From NCBI GenBank assembly GCA_013215165.1, contig JABSRG010000005.1, positions 18,110-82,109 of the forward strand: a stretch of 64,000 nt of DNA. Reading direction: 5' to 3'. Made by a program: the position numbers and the translations under genes. The notes under the pieces were generated by a model, which was not told where the DNA came from, did no database searches, and saw nothing but the letters and a program-made list of their open reading frames with translations. The stretch comes from Opitutales bacterium. GTDB lineage: Bacteria > Verrucomicrobiota > Verrucomicrobiia > Opitutales > JABSRG01. Shown here piece by piece: positions 35,171 through 43,707 of the stretch (the stretch's first letter is position 1; every line of letters begins with the position of its first letter).

Positions 35171-35941
35171 TTAACCCTCGCGACGCAAAAACGCACCCAC
35201 GCGTTCATGGGGAGGATTGTCGCGAAGGGATTTGGGATTGCCTTTTGCAGTGATGGTACGGTGCTCGACATCGAGATAAACCGCTTCATCTCCTATGGCG
35301 AAAATGCTGTCTAATTCGTGAGTCACAATAACCACAGTTGCCCCTAGGTGATCACGAAGTTTCAAGATCAGATCATCTAAGCGATGACTACTGAGCGGAT
35401 CTAGGCCTGCAGACGGCTCATCGAAAAAAAGCACCGTAGGATCCAAGGCAATGGCACGAGCCATACCTGCTCGTTTACGCATACCGCCACTAATCTCTGA
35501 CGGATAATAATCCTCGAAGCCATTCAATCCCACGAGGGCAAGCTTAGATACTACTAATTCTCTGATTTCATTGGGTTTGAGCGAGGTATATTGTTCCAAC
35601 GGCAAAGCCACGTTTTCCGCGAGAGTAAGCGCACTCCAGAGAGCTCCTGATTGAAAGGTCACGCCAAATTTGCGGAGCATAACCTCGCGCGCCTCCATAT
35701 CGGCAGCAGTAAAACTAGCCCCATCATAAACAACTTCTCCCTCAGCCGGTTCGTGAATACCAATCATATGGCGCAGCAACGTACTTTTTCCGCACCCGCT
35801 CAACCCCATAATTATCACAATTTCTCGATTCTGAATTTGAAAATTGAGATCACGCATTACCACAAAAGAGCCATAAGCCATCGTAAGGCCTTTGACTTCG
35901 ATCCTTGGCACCCTGCCCGACTCATTACTCCTACTTTCCAT
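35171..35941 (-). CDS. mlaF: ABC transporter ATPase, MlaF type
   Basis: A 256-residue ATPase of the retrograde phospholipid (Mla/Mkl) transporter. Walker A MGLSGCGKSTLLRH, the Q-loop in VTFQSGALWSALT, signature EISGGMRKRAGMARAI and Walker B VLFFDEPSAGLDP are all typical of MlaF, including the ISGGM(R/K)KR variant. It begins three bases after the MlaE-like gene. No mlaD or mlaC follows within the window, so the substrate-binding part must be elsewhere. Confidence 0.9.
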   Translation of the reverse strand: MESRSNESGRVPRIEVKGLTMAYGSFVVMRDLNFQIQNREIVIIMGLSGCGKSTLLRHMIGIHEPAEGEVVYDGASFTAADMEAREVMLRKFGVTFQSGALWSALTLAENVALPLEQYTSLKPNEIRELVVSKLALVGLNGFEDYYPSEISGGMRKRAGMARAIALDPTVLFFDEPSAGLDPLSSHRLDDLILKLRDHLGATVVIVTHELDSIFAIGDEAVYLDVEHRTITAKGNPKSLRDNPPHERVGAFLRREG

Positions 35942-35944
35942 CGA

Positions 35945-37099
35945 TCAAAAACCAAATGTTGCCGCGAGATAATCAATAAATGCGTTTGCGGCGACGATCA
36001 GTGTGATCGCTGTGACGACAGCAGAAGTCGTGGCCTTTCCAACTGCATCAGCACTACTGCCACTCTCCATGCCCCGCATACATCCAGAAGCCGCGACGAT
36101 CATACCAAATACCGTGCCCTTGATCAGCCCGAGGTTTAGATCGGCGATCGAAACTGCCTCCAAAAATCCCTTCAAAAAGATCTGAGAGTCTAGCGACAGC
36201 ATTGATTCGGAGACTAACATACCTGCCAGAACGCCGATCAAATCTGCATAAAGCGTGAGCAATGGCATCATCAAAACGAGTGCAAACATCCTGGGAAAAA
36301 CAATGAACACGATCGGGTTGATTCCCAGAGTCTCAAGAGCTCGGATCTCTTCATTTACTTTCATGCTACCGATTTCAGCGGCAAATGCGGCTCCCGTTCT
36401 CCCCGCCATGATGATACCGACCATCAAAGCACCCATCTCACGCAACATCCCATACCCGACCAGATAGCTGACATAGTAGGAGGCACCAAACTCCACGAGC
36501 ACCACAGCACCCAGAAAGGCGACGATTAGACCGACGAGGAAACTGATTAGCGTGACAATGGGTAAGGCATCTGGACCAACCTGCTGCAGAGTCATCAGGA
36601 AATCGCGCCAGCGAAAACGCATTTTACCCCGAGCCAAATCCAAGCCGCCCAAAATTAAGTCACCGATGAATTTGAGCCATTGATCTGCATCGGCGCGCAG
36701 CTTCACGGTCGCCAAACCTACCTGTTTCAAAAGGCCAGTTTTAGAGACCTGTCTCTGTGAGCCCTCTTTCTCAGGAACCGCGACCGCCAGCTCGAGAAGG
36801 CCACGCATCCCCTCATCTAAGCCAGCGTCTGACCAAGCCAAACCTTGTGCCTGAGAAAATCTTTTCAACTGCATGAGCGCCGGGAGAATCGCCGAATCCC
36901 ATGCGATTACATCGGACGTGTTTATCTCAATGCGCTCGGGTTTCGCCTCGCTCACATTCGCCCAAGTCTCTTCTAAAGGCTCGCTGAGCGACGTAATGCC
37001 AGCCTCCAGTGTCCAGTGCCCAGCCAGAGCAACACGAAATACATTCGCCTCCGTGTGAATCGCATACTCGGACTTTTGCGCTTGTGCTGCCATCAGCAA
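35945..37099 (-). CDS. mlaE: MlaE-type permease with N-terminal STAS domain
   Basis: A 384-residue fusion. Residues about 10-110 form a STAS/MlaB-like domain, which in E. coli is a separate small protein; residues about 150-384 are the MlaE permease with five helices and the conserved GYGMLREMGALMVGIIMAGRTG followed by EIGSMKVNEEIRALETLGINP (shown here as adjoining halves). Together with the ATPase it forms the inner-membrane core of a lipid transporter that keeps outer-membrane asymmetry. Fits a lipid-A-containing envelope, as shown by lpxA and lpxC in this window. Confidence 0.9.
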   Translation of the reverse strand: MLMAAQAQKSEYAIHTEANVFRVALAGHWTLEAGITSLSEPLEETWANVSEAKPERIEINTSDVIAWDSAILPALMQLKRFSQAQGLAWSDAGLDEGMRGLLELAVAVPEKEGSQRQVSKTGLLKQVGLATVKLRADADQWLKFIGDLILGGLDLARGKMRFRWRDFLMTLQQVGPDALPIVTLISFLVGLIVAFLGAVVLVEFGASYYVSYLVGYGMLREMGALMVGIIMAGRTGAAFAAEIGSMKVNEEIRALETLGINPIVFIVFPRMFALVLMMPLLTLYADLIGVLAGMLVSESMLSLDSQIFLKGFLEAVSIADLNLGLIKGTVFGMIVAASGCMRGMESGSSADAVGKATTSAVVTAITLIVAANAFIDYLAATFGF

Positions 37100-37145
37100 G
37101 AGTTGTTATGCGCGACTCCCTCCCCTTGTCACGAATAGAAATGTC

Positions 37146-37799
37146 ATGACCCCTATACTCTTCGATCTTGATGGCACGCTCATCGATCACTTTACGACGA
37201 TTCATAAAGCCTACGCTCATACGCAACGTAAGCTGGGTCTACCGGAAGCCGACTACGATAAGGTGAGACGCACCGTCGGAGGAAGTATTCAGCTTACCAT
37301 GCGGCGGCTTATCGGTGACGACCCCCGCTACGATGAGGCGATTCAAATATTTAAAGAACATTTTGCTGAAATCATGTTTGACGATGTCATCGTCTTGCCG
37401 GGAACGCTCGAGCTGTGCCGAGCATTAAAGGAAGCTGGCAATCGCCTCGCAGTCTTCACAAATAAGTATGGGCCCCATGCACGATCAATCTGCGAACATC
37501 TCGGCTACAGCCAATATATGGATCTCGTCATTGGCGCTGAAGATACTCCATACCGAAAACCCCACTTAGAATACTCGAAAATAGTGCTCGAGAAACTCGG
37601 CGTTAAAGCAGAAGAAACGATCTTGGTAGGTGACTCACCGTTTGATGTGGATGCCGCGCGTGTGGTCCAAATGCAGGCAGCCTATGTTGTATCTACTGGA
37701 AGTCATACAGCCCATCAACTTGAAGAAGAGACAGATGCCAACGGGGTATTTCAGAGCATGCAGGACCTTGCGAAGGAAGTATTCAGCATAGAGATCTAA
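37146..37799 (+). CDS. HAD-superfamily phosphatase (phosphoglycolate phosphatase-like)
   Basis: A 217-residue HAD hydrolase. Motif I is FDLDGTLID (D7, D9), motif II VFTNKYG, motif III lysine in YRKPH and motif IV GDSPFDVDAAR. The cap is the helical C1 type and the layout resembles Gph/PGP. Substrate is not determined; phosphoglycolate is the default guess for this subgroup. Divergent from mlaE with 46 bases between starts. Confidence 0.85.
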   Translation: MTPILFDLDGTLIDHFTTIHKAYAHTQRKLGLPEADYDKVRRTVGGSIQLTMRRLIGDDPRYDEAIQIFKEHFAEIMFDDVIVLPGTLELCRALKEAGNRLAVFTNKYGPHARSICEHLGYSQYMDLVIGAEDTPYRKPHLEYSKIVLEKLGVKAEETILVGDSPFDVDAARVVQMQAAYVVSTGSHTAHQLEEETDANGVFQSMQDLAKEVFSIEI

Positions 37800-37869
37800 G
37801 ACAGCTCCCTAGCGGGTCGTATCGTAATTCTCGTGTGAATTCCGATCCACGAGCTTGCGCAATATCCCC

Positions 37870-38796
37870 TCAAGAGCTCTCAAGCAGAGCCTTGAGTGCT
37901 TGGAGGTATTTTTCTCGTGTCTCGCTCAATACCTCCAGTGGAATTTCGGGTGGGGGGGGCAGCTTATCCCAGCCAGTATTTTCGAGAAAATCGCGGATAT
38001 ATTGTTTATCAAAAGCGTGCTGCGGACGGCCTGGCTCGAACTTATCCTCAGGCCAGTATCGAGAAGAATCCGGAGTAAGAATCTCGTCCATCAATTTCAC
38101 CTTACCGTCGGAAGTAAGCCCAAATTCGAATTTCGTATCCGCCAAAATCAATCCAGCTTGTGCCGCGTATTTAACCCCAAATTCGTATATCCGAAAACTT
38201 GCTTCTTCAACTACTTCATAATACTCATCGCCCAACAGCTCTTGAGCAGCCTTACAGGTAATCGGCATGTCATGTCCGTCGGCCTTCGCCTTCGTTGACG
38301 GAGTAAAAAGCGGTTCCGGTAACTTGGAGCCTTCAACCAGTCCATCTGGTAAAAGGTGTCCCTGAAGCTGACCCGTTTCTTTATATATCTTTAGACCACT
38401 GCCCGCCAGATGACCTCTCACGATCGCCTCGATCGGCAATGGAGTGAGACGATCAACCAGCATCGATCGGCCAACCAACTCTGGAAAGTCAACCAGGAGC
38501 TGCTCGACCCGACTTGCATGATCATCGACCAGATGGTGGTCCACAAAGCCCTGAACCCGGTCAAACCAGGCCAAGCTAAGCTGATTGAGGATGATCCCCT
38601 TGCCCGGAATACCCTGCTTCATGATAACATCGAATGCAGACAGTCGATCTGTCGCAATGATCAGCAGAGTCCTTTCGTCTACTTCATAAATTTCTCTCAC
38701 CTTGCCAGAAGCAATGTGCACAAATGGCAAGTCAGGCATCGCCAGCACTGCCTCGCTGGGGAGAGATGCCTCCACGGTCTCGTAGTCATTCAGCAT
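37870..38796 (-). CDS. purC: SAICAR synthetase (phosphoribosylaminoimidazole-succinocarboxamide synthase)
   Basis: Purine biosynthesis, joining CAIR and aspartate with ATP. The 308-residue protein is the longer, yeast-like type. Conserved parts are GKVREIYEV, ATDRLSAFDVIM, GIPGKGIILNQLSLAWF, EAIVRGHLAGSG, the ADTKFEFGL strand and DEILTPDSSRYWP. I start it at ATG 38796; codons upstream belong to the leader, and a terminator sits there at 38823-38854. Confidence 0.94.
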   Translation of the reverse strand: MLNDYETVEASLPSEAVLAMPDLPFVHIASGKVREIYEVDERTLLIIATDRLSAFDVIMKQGIPGKGIILNQLSLAWFDRVQGFVDHHLVDDHASRVEQLLVDFPELVGRSMLVDRLTPLPIEAIVRGHLAGSGLKIYKETGQLQGHLLPDGLVEGSKLPEPLFTPSTKAKADGHDMPITCKAAQELLGDEYYEVVEEASFRIYEFGVKYAAQAGLILADTKFEFGLTSDGKVKLMDEILTPDSSRYWPEDKFEPGRPQHAFDKQYIRDFLENTGWDKLPPPPEIPLEVLSETREKYLQALKALLESS

Positions 38797-38810
38797 AGAT
38801 CGCCGTAGCG

Positions 38811-38854
38811 GATAAAAAGAAAGGCCCCATGTCAAATCTCTCAACAATGGGGCC
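38811..38854 (-). terminator. Intrinsic terminator upstream of purC
   Basis: On the minus strand GGCCCCAT (38854-38847) pairs with ATGGGGCC (38830-38823), followed by TTTCTTTTT. It ends the transcript of the membrane-protein gene at 38890-39789 just before the purC start. It could also act as an attenuator for purC, since only 26 bases separate the stem from the ATG. Confidence 0.75.
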
Positions 38855-38889
38855 CGAATTGGGATCAAGTGTAATCTGATTCAGTCGCT

Positions 38890-39789
38890 CTAGGCAGGCA
38901 CCTCTTCATCAGTCTGAATGGTGATATACTTCATAAGATTGAAGAAAATAATTCCGACCAACGCGAAAGAAAGCACTTCGTCTGCGAGCAATAGAATACT
39001 TATAGGCAGCTGTAAAAGCATCAATCCACCAGTGATAATTTGTGCAAGGGATATGCCTACGACCATAGTACCCATCTGGCTTATTTTATTCTTAGCTGCC
39101 TCGGATAGATTACCCGGCAGGCGACGTAATGCCTTGAGCAGGGGTAACGCAAAAAAGACGCCGAGCCCCAACGAAACGGCACCGAACGCCCCAGCTATTG
39201 TGGTGTTCAAATCTAAAAAGCCTCCTACTCCCAAAATTACAAAAGCCACAAATATCTTTGCTGCTGAGATCATAAAGAATTTTTGCGCCTTGGGATTTTC
39301 AGTGACCAAACTGGGAATCATCATCACCAACACTGGAGCGATCACAGCCCAGCACAAAGGTTTCAACATGAGAGGATATTGAGCAATTTCTTGATTTAGA
39401 AACTGGGAAAAAATTGATTTAGAAGCGAATGCACAACCGGCCAGGAGGAACATACCCATGCCGCCGAGAAGCAGCGCTTTTTTGGGGGCACTCGAACTCA
39501 CTCGGGTGCGGCGCGCTAAAATCGCAATTCCCGCAACTAGAAAGAAAACGAATAACGAAATCATCCCGTAATAGGATGCACTGTCTATAGCGGAGATAGT
39601 CACAGTAGATTCTATTGAGCTTCCTGGCACTGAGCTACCAGGAACTACTTCCTCACCTGAAAATGGATCGAGAAAGGCAACGGTTTCCAGCTCCACAACT
39701 TCGGAAGCGTCCAAAAGCGTTGGCGTGGACACATTTTTGCTTTCGGCAACTGGAGGTAAGTCATCAATAAAATTAACTCTTTCTGGCAT
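38890..39789 (-). CDS. Unrecognised multi-span membrane protein
   Basis: A 299-residue protein with a soluble, acidic N-terminal 75 residues that include LDPFSGEEVVPGSSVPGSS, then about seven hydrophobic helices (for example MISLFVFFLVAGIAILA and ILLLADEVLSFALVGIIFFNL). I recognise no family or catalytic motif. The repeated PGSS is a small curiosity. It is transcribed alone, with its own terminator at 38811-38854. Confidence 0.75.
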   Translation of the reverse strand: MPERVNFIDDLPPVAESKNVSTPTLLDASEVVELETVAFLDPFSGEEVVPGSSVPGSSIESTVTISAIDSASYYGMISLFVFFLVAGIAILARRTRVSSSAPKKALLLGGMGMFLLAGCAFASKSIFSQFLNQEIAQYPLMLKPLCWAVIAPVLVMMIPSLVTENPKAQKFFMISAAKIFVAFVILGVGGFLDLNTTIAGAFGAVSLGLGVFFALPLLKALRRLPGNLSEAAKNKISQMGTMVVGISLAQIITGGLMLLQLPISILLLADEVLSFALVGIIFFNLMKYITIQTDEEVPA

Positions 39790-40023
39790 ATCGATTGGGG
39801 GTTCAGAGATCAGATGAGGGGTATGAGATCACTCTATACGTAAACGATGCACAATCCATAAGCCCCGATCTGACATTTTTTACACGAAAACGCTTATATG
39901 GTGAAGAAAATCATTCAAAATTTGTTACTAAATCTAGATTTTGATTCACCGTTACAGAAAGAACCCCATTGTATTATAAAAGGCTCGCATGAATCTCACG
40001 GGCATTCTCCCTGAACCTCCCTT

Positions 40024-41406
40024 ATGACACACCCCCCGAACGACCCTCACCGCGTCGGACGCATCCTTGTTGTGGATGACGAATCACTTTACGCGGAAAT
40101 GCTGTATAGCATTTTGCGCCAGCATCATTACCTCGCTGACATGACGGACGACCCAGTCCGAGCGAAAGAGATGATACTTGAAAATGATTATAGTCTGTTG
40201 GTAACGGACTATCAAATGCCAAATATGACCGGAGTACAATTGGTAGATGCCATCAGAGAAGTCGGCTTCACACTACCGGTCATCATCATTTCTGGGATGA
40301 TGCATACCCCTGAATTGCAGCGCGCGGTCAATATGGGGATCACCACGGTTCTACAAAAACCAACAGGCACTCAAAACTTCCTCTCTCACGTAAATCGATA
40401 TGTTCCACGCCCGGAACCACGAACGGCTGTTTCCTCAGTCAAGAAGCGTGACCCAAGATCTCCCTTGAACCTTCGCCCTCGGGCTGGGAACCAGACCACT
40501 TACCCTCAGATACAAAATCATGTGCCCGGATCTTCTCCTCGGACTAAGAAGACACTCCAACGGCTGTGGGATAGGTCCAAAATCACAAATCAAATTTTTC
40601 TCACCTGCCCCAAGGGCGGCGATGCACTTCACTTTTCAAAGGAACTCGCCTGTTGGAAAGGTTACGGTGATGTGTCCCTCAATTTTGTCCACATAGATAA
40701 AATCGCAGAGAATAATATTGGGGTTCATTTCGATGAATTGATCGCCAGTAAAAATAGTAGTGAACTGGTAGTCGTTGACTGTCGTGGTGACAATTTAGAC
40801 GGGCAAGCTGCGGCGTTATCAGAACACATCAAATCGGCACATAAGTATTCGAGTGGCTCCAGAGAACTCAGTTTCGTTTACTGGTTTGAATCAGACCAGT
40901 TCGCTGCTCTTGAGGGTCATTTTGACCAAGATCTATACACGTTTTGTAAAACGGACTTAATCCATATTGCACCCCTCAACGAACGCCTTCTTGACCTAGC
41001 GAGCTACTGTAGAACCCTCACTCGTGGATTCAGCAAAAAGCTCAAACGCTCAGATCGTAAGACCATGACGCCGGAAGCTATGCACCATTTGCTTCAATAT
41101 CCATGGCCAGGAAACTACGCGGAGCTTGGTCTCGTGCTATGGAAGGCAGTCGCTATGAAAGAAGACGGCCCCATCACTCTTGAACAGCTCTTAAGTGCTC
41201 TGACCGTCTCTGGCGATTTTTTCAAAACGGACCCGATTGAATCCTCACCCTTGGAGGCGTTCCTTTCGCTCAAGCAACAGCTCTTCATTGATCGCACCGG
41301 CTCTGGGGATGAGTCTTCCCTGCAACTTGATTCCCTAAATATTGAGAGTCTCGGTGAGCTGATGTATCCGGAAATCATCCAGATCGGCGCCACGGACGTG
41401 GCTTAG
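40024..41406 (+). CDS. Response regulator with degenerate NtrC-like AAA+ region
   Basis: A 460-residue protein. The receiver (about 12-130) is intact: DDE at 18-20, D62 in VTDYQMPNMTG and Lys in LQKPTGT. The following 300 residues align in layout with sigma-54 activators only at the end: a helical stretch containing LLQYPWPGNYAELGLVLWKAV matches the conserved PWPGN-x-REL region. No Walker A, no GAFTGA loop and no DNA-binding Fis helix are visible, so it cannot be a standard activator. It may act as a signalling adaptor or anti-activator. It is isolated, converging with the sulfatase gene. Confidence 0.75.
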   Translation: MTHPPNDPHRVGRILVVDDESLYAEMLYSILRQHHYLADMTDDPVRAKEMILENDYSLLVTDYQMPNMTGVQLVDAIREVGFTLPVIIISGMMHTPELQRAVNMGITTVLQKPTGTQNFLSHVNRYVPRPEPRTAVSSVKKRDPRSPLNLRPRAGNQTTYPQIQNHVPGSSPRTKKTLQRLWDRSKITNQIFLTCPKGGDALHFSKELACWKGYGDVSLNFVHIDKIAENNIGVHFDELIASKNSSELVVVDCRGDNLDGQAAALSEHIKSAHKYSSGSRELSFVYWFESDQFAALEGHFDQDLYTFCKTDLIHIAPLNERLLDLASYCRTLTRGFSKKLKRSDRKTMTPEAMHHLLQYPWPGNYAELGLVLWKAVAMKEDGPITLEQLLSALTVSGDFFKTDPIESSPLEAFLSLKQQLFIDRTGSGDESSLQLDSLNIESLGELMYPEIIQIGATDVA

Positions 41407-41432
41407 CTTACTTCAGATAGCACCTATATAGG

Positions 41433-42824
41433 CTAGCCGGCCATTGTCGGCATGTCAGGCAGGTCGTAGTATGCGATCATGTAAGGACAATCTTCTCGGA
41501 ACTCAGTCAACGGTCGAGCGTCTTCTTTGTAACCACTTGAACGGATTGCTGCGCCTTCCTTCTCGCTCAAACTATCACCAAGTTCAGTACGTATCTGGTC
41601 AGCAAAGGCGCTTAACTCAGATACAGCCTCCGGGTTTTGTCCTAGGAGATTCTCCTGTTCAGCGACGTCATTCTCCAAGTCGTAGAGTGCATGGACCGCG
41701 CCTTCATCCTTTTTATGAAAATGCAGTTTCCACTTTCCGACGCGGACCGCCTCCAAATTATCCCCGGAGAAGTATGCGAAGCTCTCATTATGCACCGGTA
41801 CCGCGTTTTGACTTAGGTTTTTTGAAAAGCTCTTACCATCAATCGGGTAGTGGGTCGTCCCATCCACGCCCGCAAGCTCAGCTAGAGTCGGCAAGAGATC
41901 AAAATTTCGTGTTACGCCTGAGTAGGTGGCATCAGCAGGAATACGCTCAGGCCAATGCATGATACAAGGCACGCGTTGCCCTCCTTCCCAAGTCTGGGCT
42001 TTGTGTCCTCGCAGTGGGTCGTTACTCCCCCCCTCACCGCGCGCGCGCGATCCATTATCAGAGGTGAACACGATGATGGTATTTTCAAAGAGTCCTAACT
42101 GCTTCAACCGATCCACGATGGCGCCTGTACTCCAGTCAATAGCCGCGACTGCACCTCCATAAGCACCGTTTTCAGAGACATCCAAAAACTGCTTTGGTAC
42201 AAATAACGGCACGTGCACATACATGTGGGCTAGATAGAGGAAAAATGGCTGATCTCTATTGGCGCCTATGAATTGAAGCGCCTCATCCGTGTAGCGTTCG
42301 GTAATGCCTCGCTGATCGGGCTGCTCTTGAATGACTGTTTGATCACGCAACAGTGGCAAGGGCGGCCTTTCATTCAACTTTCCCTTATTGTTCACCTGCC
42401 TCCCCATATCATTGCTAAATGGGATGCCAAAATAATGATCAAAGCCGTGGACAGTAGGCAAGAACTCAGGCTGATCACCGCAATGCCACTTCTCTATGAT
42501 CTGGGTAGCATAACCAGCCTTTTTAAAGATCTTTGCTACGGTGGTTTCATCACAGCTAAGGCCGGTATTTTCCCCAGGAAACAGAACCGGCCTGCGACCA
42601 AAACCCACTTTCGGAGGATAACAACCCGTCATCAATGCGGCACGAGAAGCCGAGCATACCAGACTCGCAGAGTAAAAATCTGTAAGACGCGTGCCGCCAG
42701 CAGCAAGTGCATCAACATGAGGCGAGGCATTGATTGTAGAGCCGTAGCAACCGAGATCGCCATAGCCAAGGTCATCGCAGTTGATGAGAATGATATTGGG
42801 AGGATTCTCCATTTTATTTTTCAT
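41433..42824 (-). CDS. Type I (formylglycine) sulfatase
   Basis: A 463-residue arylsulfatase-fold enzyme that removes sulfate esters, probably from marine polysaccharides. The metal-binding INCDDLGYGDLG begins the protein, the catalytic cysteine is C57 in CSASRAALMTG, and FTSDNGS and GHKAQTWEGG supply later active-site residues. The formylglycine motif is C-x-A-x-R instead of C-x-P-x-R, a permitted but less common form. No signal peptide is visible, so it is probably cytoplasmic. An IclR regulator gene lies 13 bases upstream in the same direction. Confidence 0.9.
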   Translation of the reverse strand: MKNKMENPPNIILINCDDLGYGDLGCYGSTINASPHVDALAAGGTRLTDFYSASLVCSASRAALMTGCYPPKVGFGRRPVLFPGENTGLSCDETTVAKIFKKAGYATQIIEKWHCGDQPEFLPTVHGFDHYFGIPFSNDMGRQVNNKGKLNERPPLPLLRDQTVIQEQPDQRGITERYTDEALQFIGANRDQPFFLYLAHMYVHVPLFVPKQFLDVSENGAYGGAVAAIDWSTGAIVDRLKQLGLFENTIIVFTSDNGSRARGEGGSNDPLRGHKAQTWEGGQRVPCIMHWPERIPADATYSGVTRNFDLLPTLAELAGVDGTTHYPIDGKSFSKNLSQNAVPVHNESFAYFSGDNLEAVRVGKWKLHFHKKDEGAVHALYDLENDVAEQENLLGQNPEAVSELSAFADQIRTELGDSLSEKEGAAIRSSGYKEDARPLTEFREDCPYMIAYYDLPDMPTMAG

Positions 42825-42837
42825 AGGGTTCAGCTAG

Positions 42838-43587
42838 CTATGCCTCGAATGCGACGCGCACATCAGACTCTTTTAAATTTTCACAGGCCAGCGTCGCTGC
42901 CTCTGCTACTCCTTTCACACAGGTCGCAAGAAATTGCCGATATTTCGGATCTGGCTCTGGATTCAATGATGTGATTCCGAGACTTCCAATCACCCTAGCA
43001 GGCACTCCAGCAAACACGGGCGCGGTTACCCTGAAGAAGGCGAATGAAGTCGTTTCTTGTTGTGAGTTATAACCAGCAGCAGCGATCTTCTGCTTTAGAG
43101 ACTTACTTATTTCCCCGCCAACAGAGTTCAGATCCTCTAGACTCAGATGAGCGAAAATAGACTGAACAAACGTATGCGTGTTTGGATGGATACGATAGCC
43201 GATTTTGGCATAGTGGAAATTATCGCTCAATTCATGCTTTATCCGCACTGCCGGCCACTGGCCGTCCCAAATGAAGAAAGCGGCTGAACAGCCACTCCGG
43301 ACCGCAAGCTCTTTGACCAAAGGAACCAGTAAATCATCCAGGTTTGCTCTCTGACAGACAATGCGACCTAAAGACTTCAGCTGCTCTCCGGCAAAATAGC
43401 GACCCCCTTCACCTTTTTCCAGATAACGCGTTTCTAGCAGCGGCTTGAGTAGACGGGTTAGAGTCGTGGGAGCAGCACCATCTGTCATCGCCTGCAGCTC
43501 GGAGAAAGTCAGACCTGATCTTTGACGCGCAAAGATCTCAATGAGACGCAATTGCCTCAGTGGAGTTTTCAGATCATTAAATAACAC
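42838..43587 (-). CDS. IclR-family transcriptional regulator
   Basis: A 249-residue regulator: an N-terminal winged helix (LRLIEIFARQRSGLTFSELQ, then TLTRLLKPLLETRYLEKGEG) and an IclR effector domain (about 75-245). It is transcribed into the sulfatase gene, so it may sense a sulfated sugar or its breakdown product and control this pair. Effector unknown. Confidence 0.87.
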   Translation of the reverse strand: MLFNDLKTPLRQLRLIEIFARQRSGLTFSELQAMTDGAAPTTLTRLLKPLLETRYLEKGEGGRYFAGEQLKSLGRIVCQRANLDDLLVPLVKELAVRSGCSAAFFIWDGQWPAVRIKHELSDNFHYAKIGYRIHPNTHTFVQSIFAHLSLEDLNSVGGEISKSLKQKIAAAGYNSQQETTSFAFFRVTAPVFAGVPARVIGSLGITSLNPEPDPKYRQFLATCVKGVAEAATLACENLKESDVRVAFEA

Positions 43588-43648
43588 ATGCGTAACTAGA
43601 TTACATTTTTAAAAAAGAGTCAACGTAGGATTCTCTGAACATCGGTGC

Positions 43649-43685
43649 ACAAAAAACCCCGTTGGCTTGAGAGCCAACGGGGTTT
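43649..43685 (-). terminator. Strong intrinsic terminator after the phosphorylase gene
   Basis: AAACCCCGTTGGCT at 43654-43667 and AGCCAACGGGGTTT at 43672-43685 form a perfect 14-bp stem with a four-base loop; on the minus strand it is followed by a T run. It lies 23 bases after the stop of the gene at 43708-45039. Confidence 0.9.
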
Positions 43686-43707
43686 CCAAAGACAATAGTT
43701 CGAGCAG

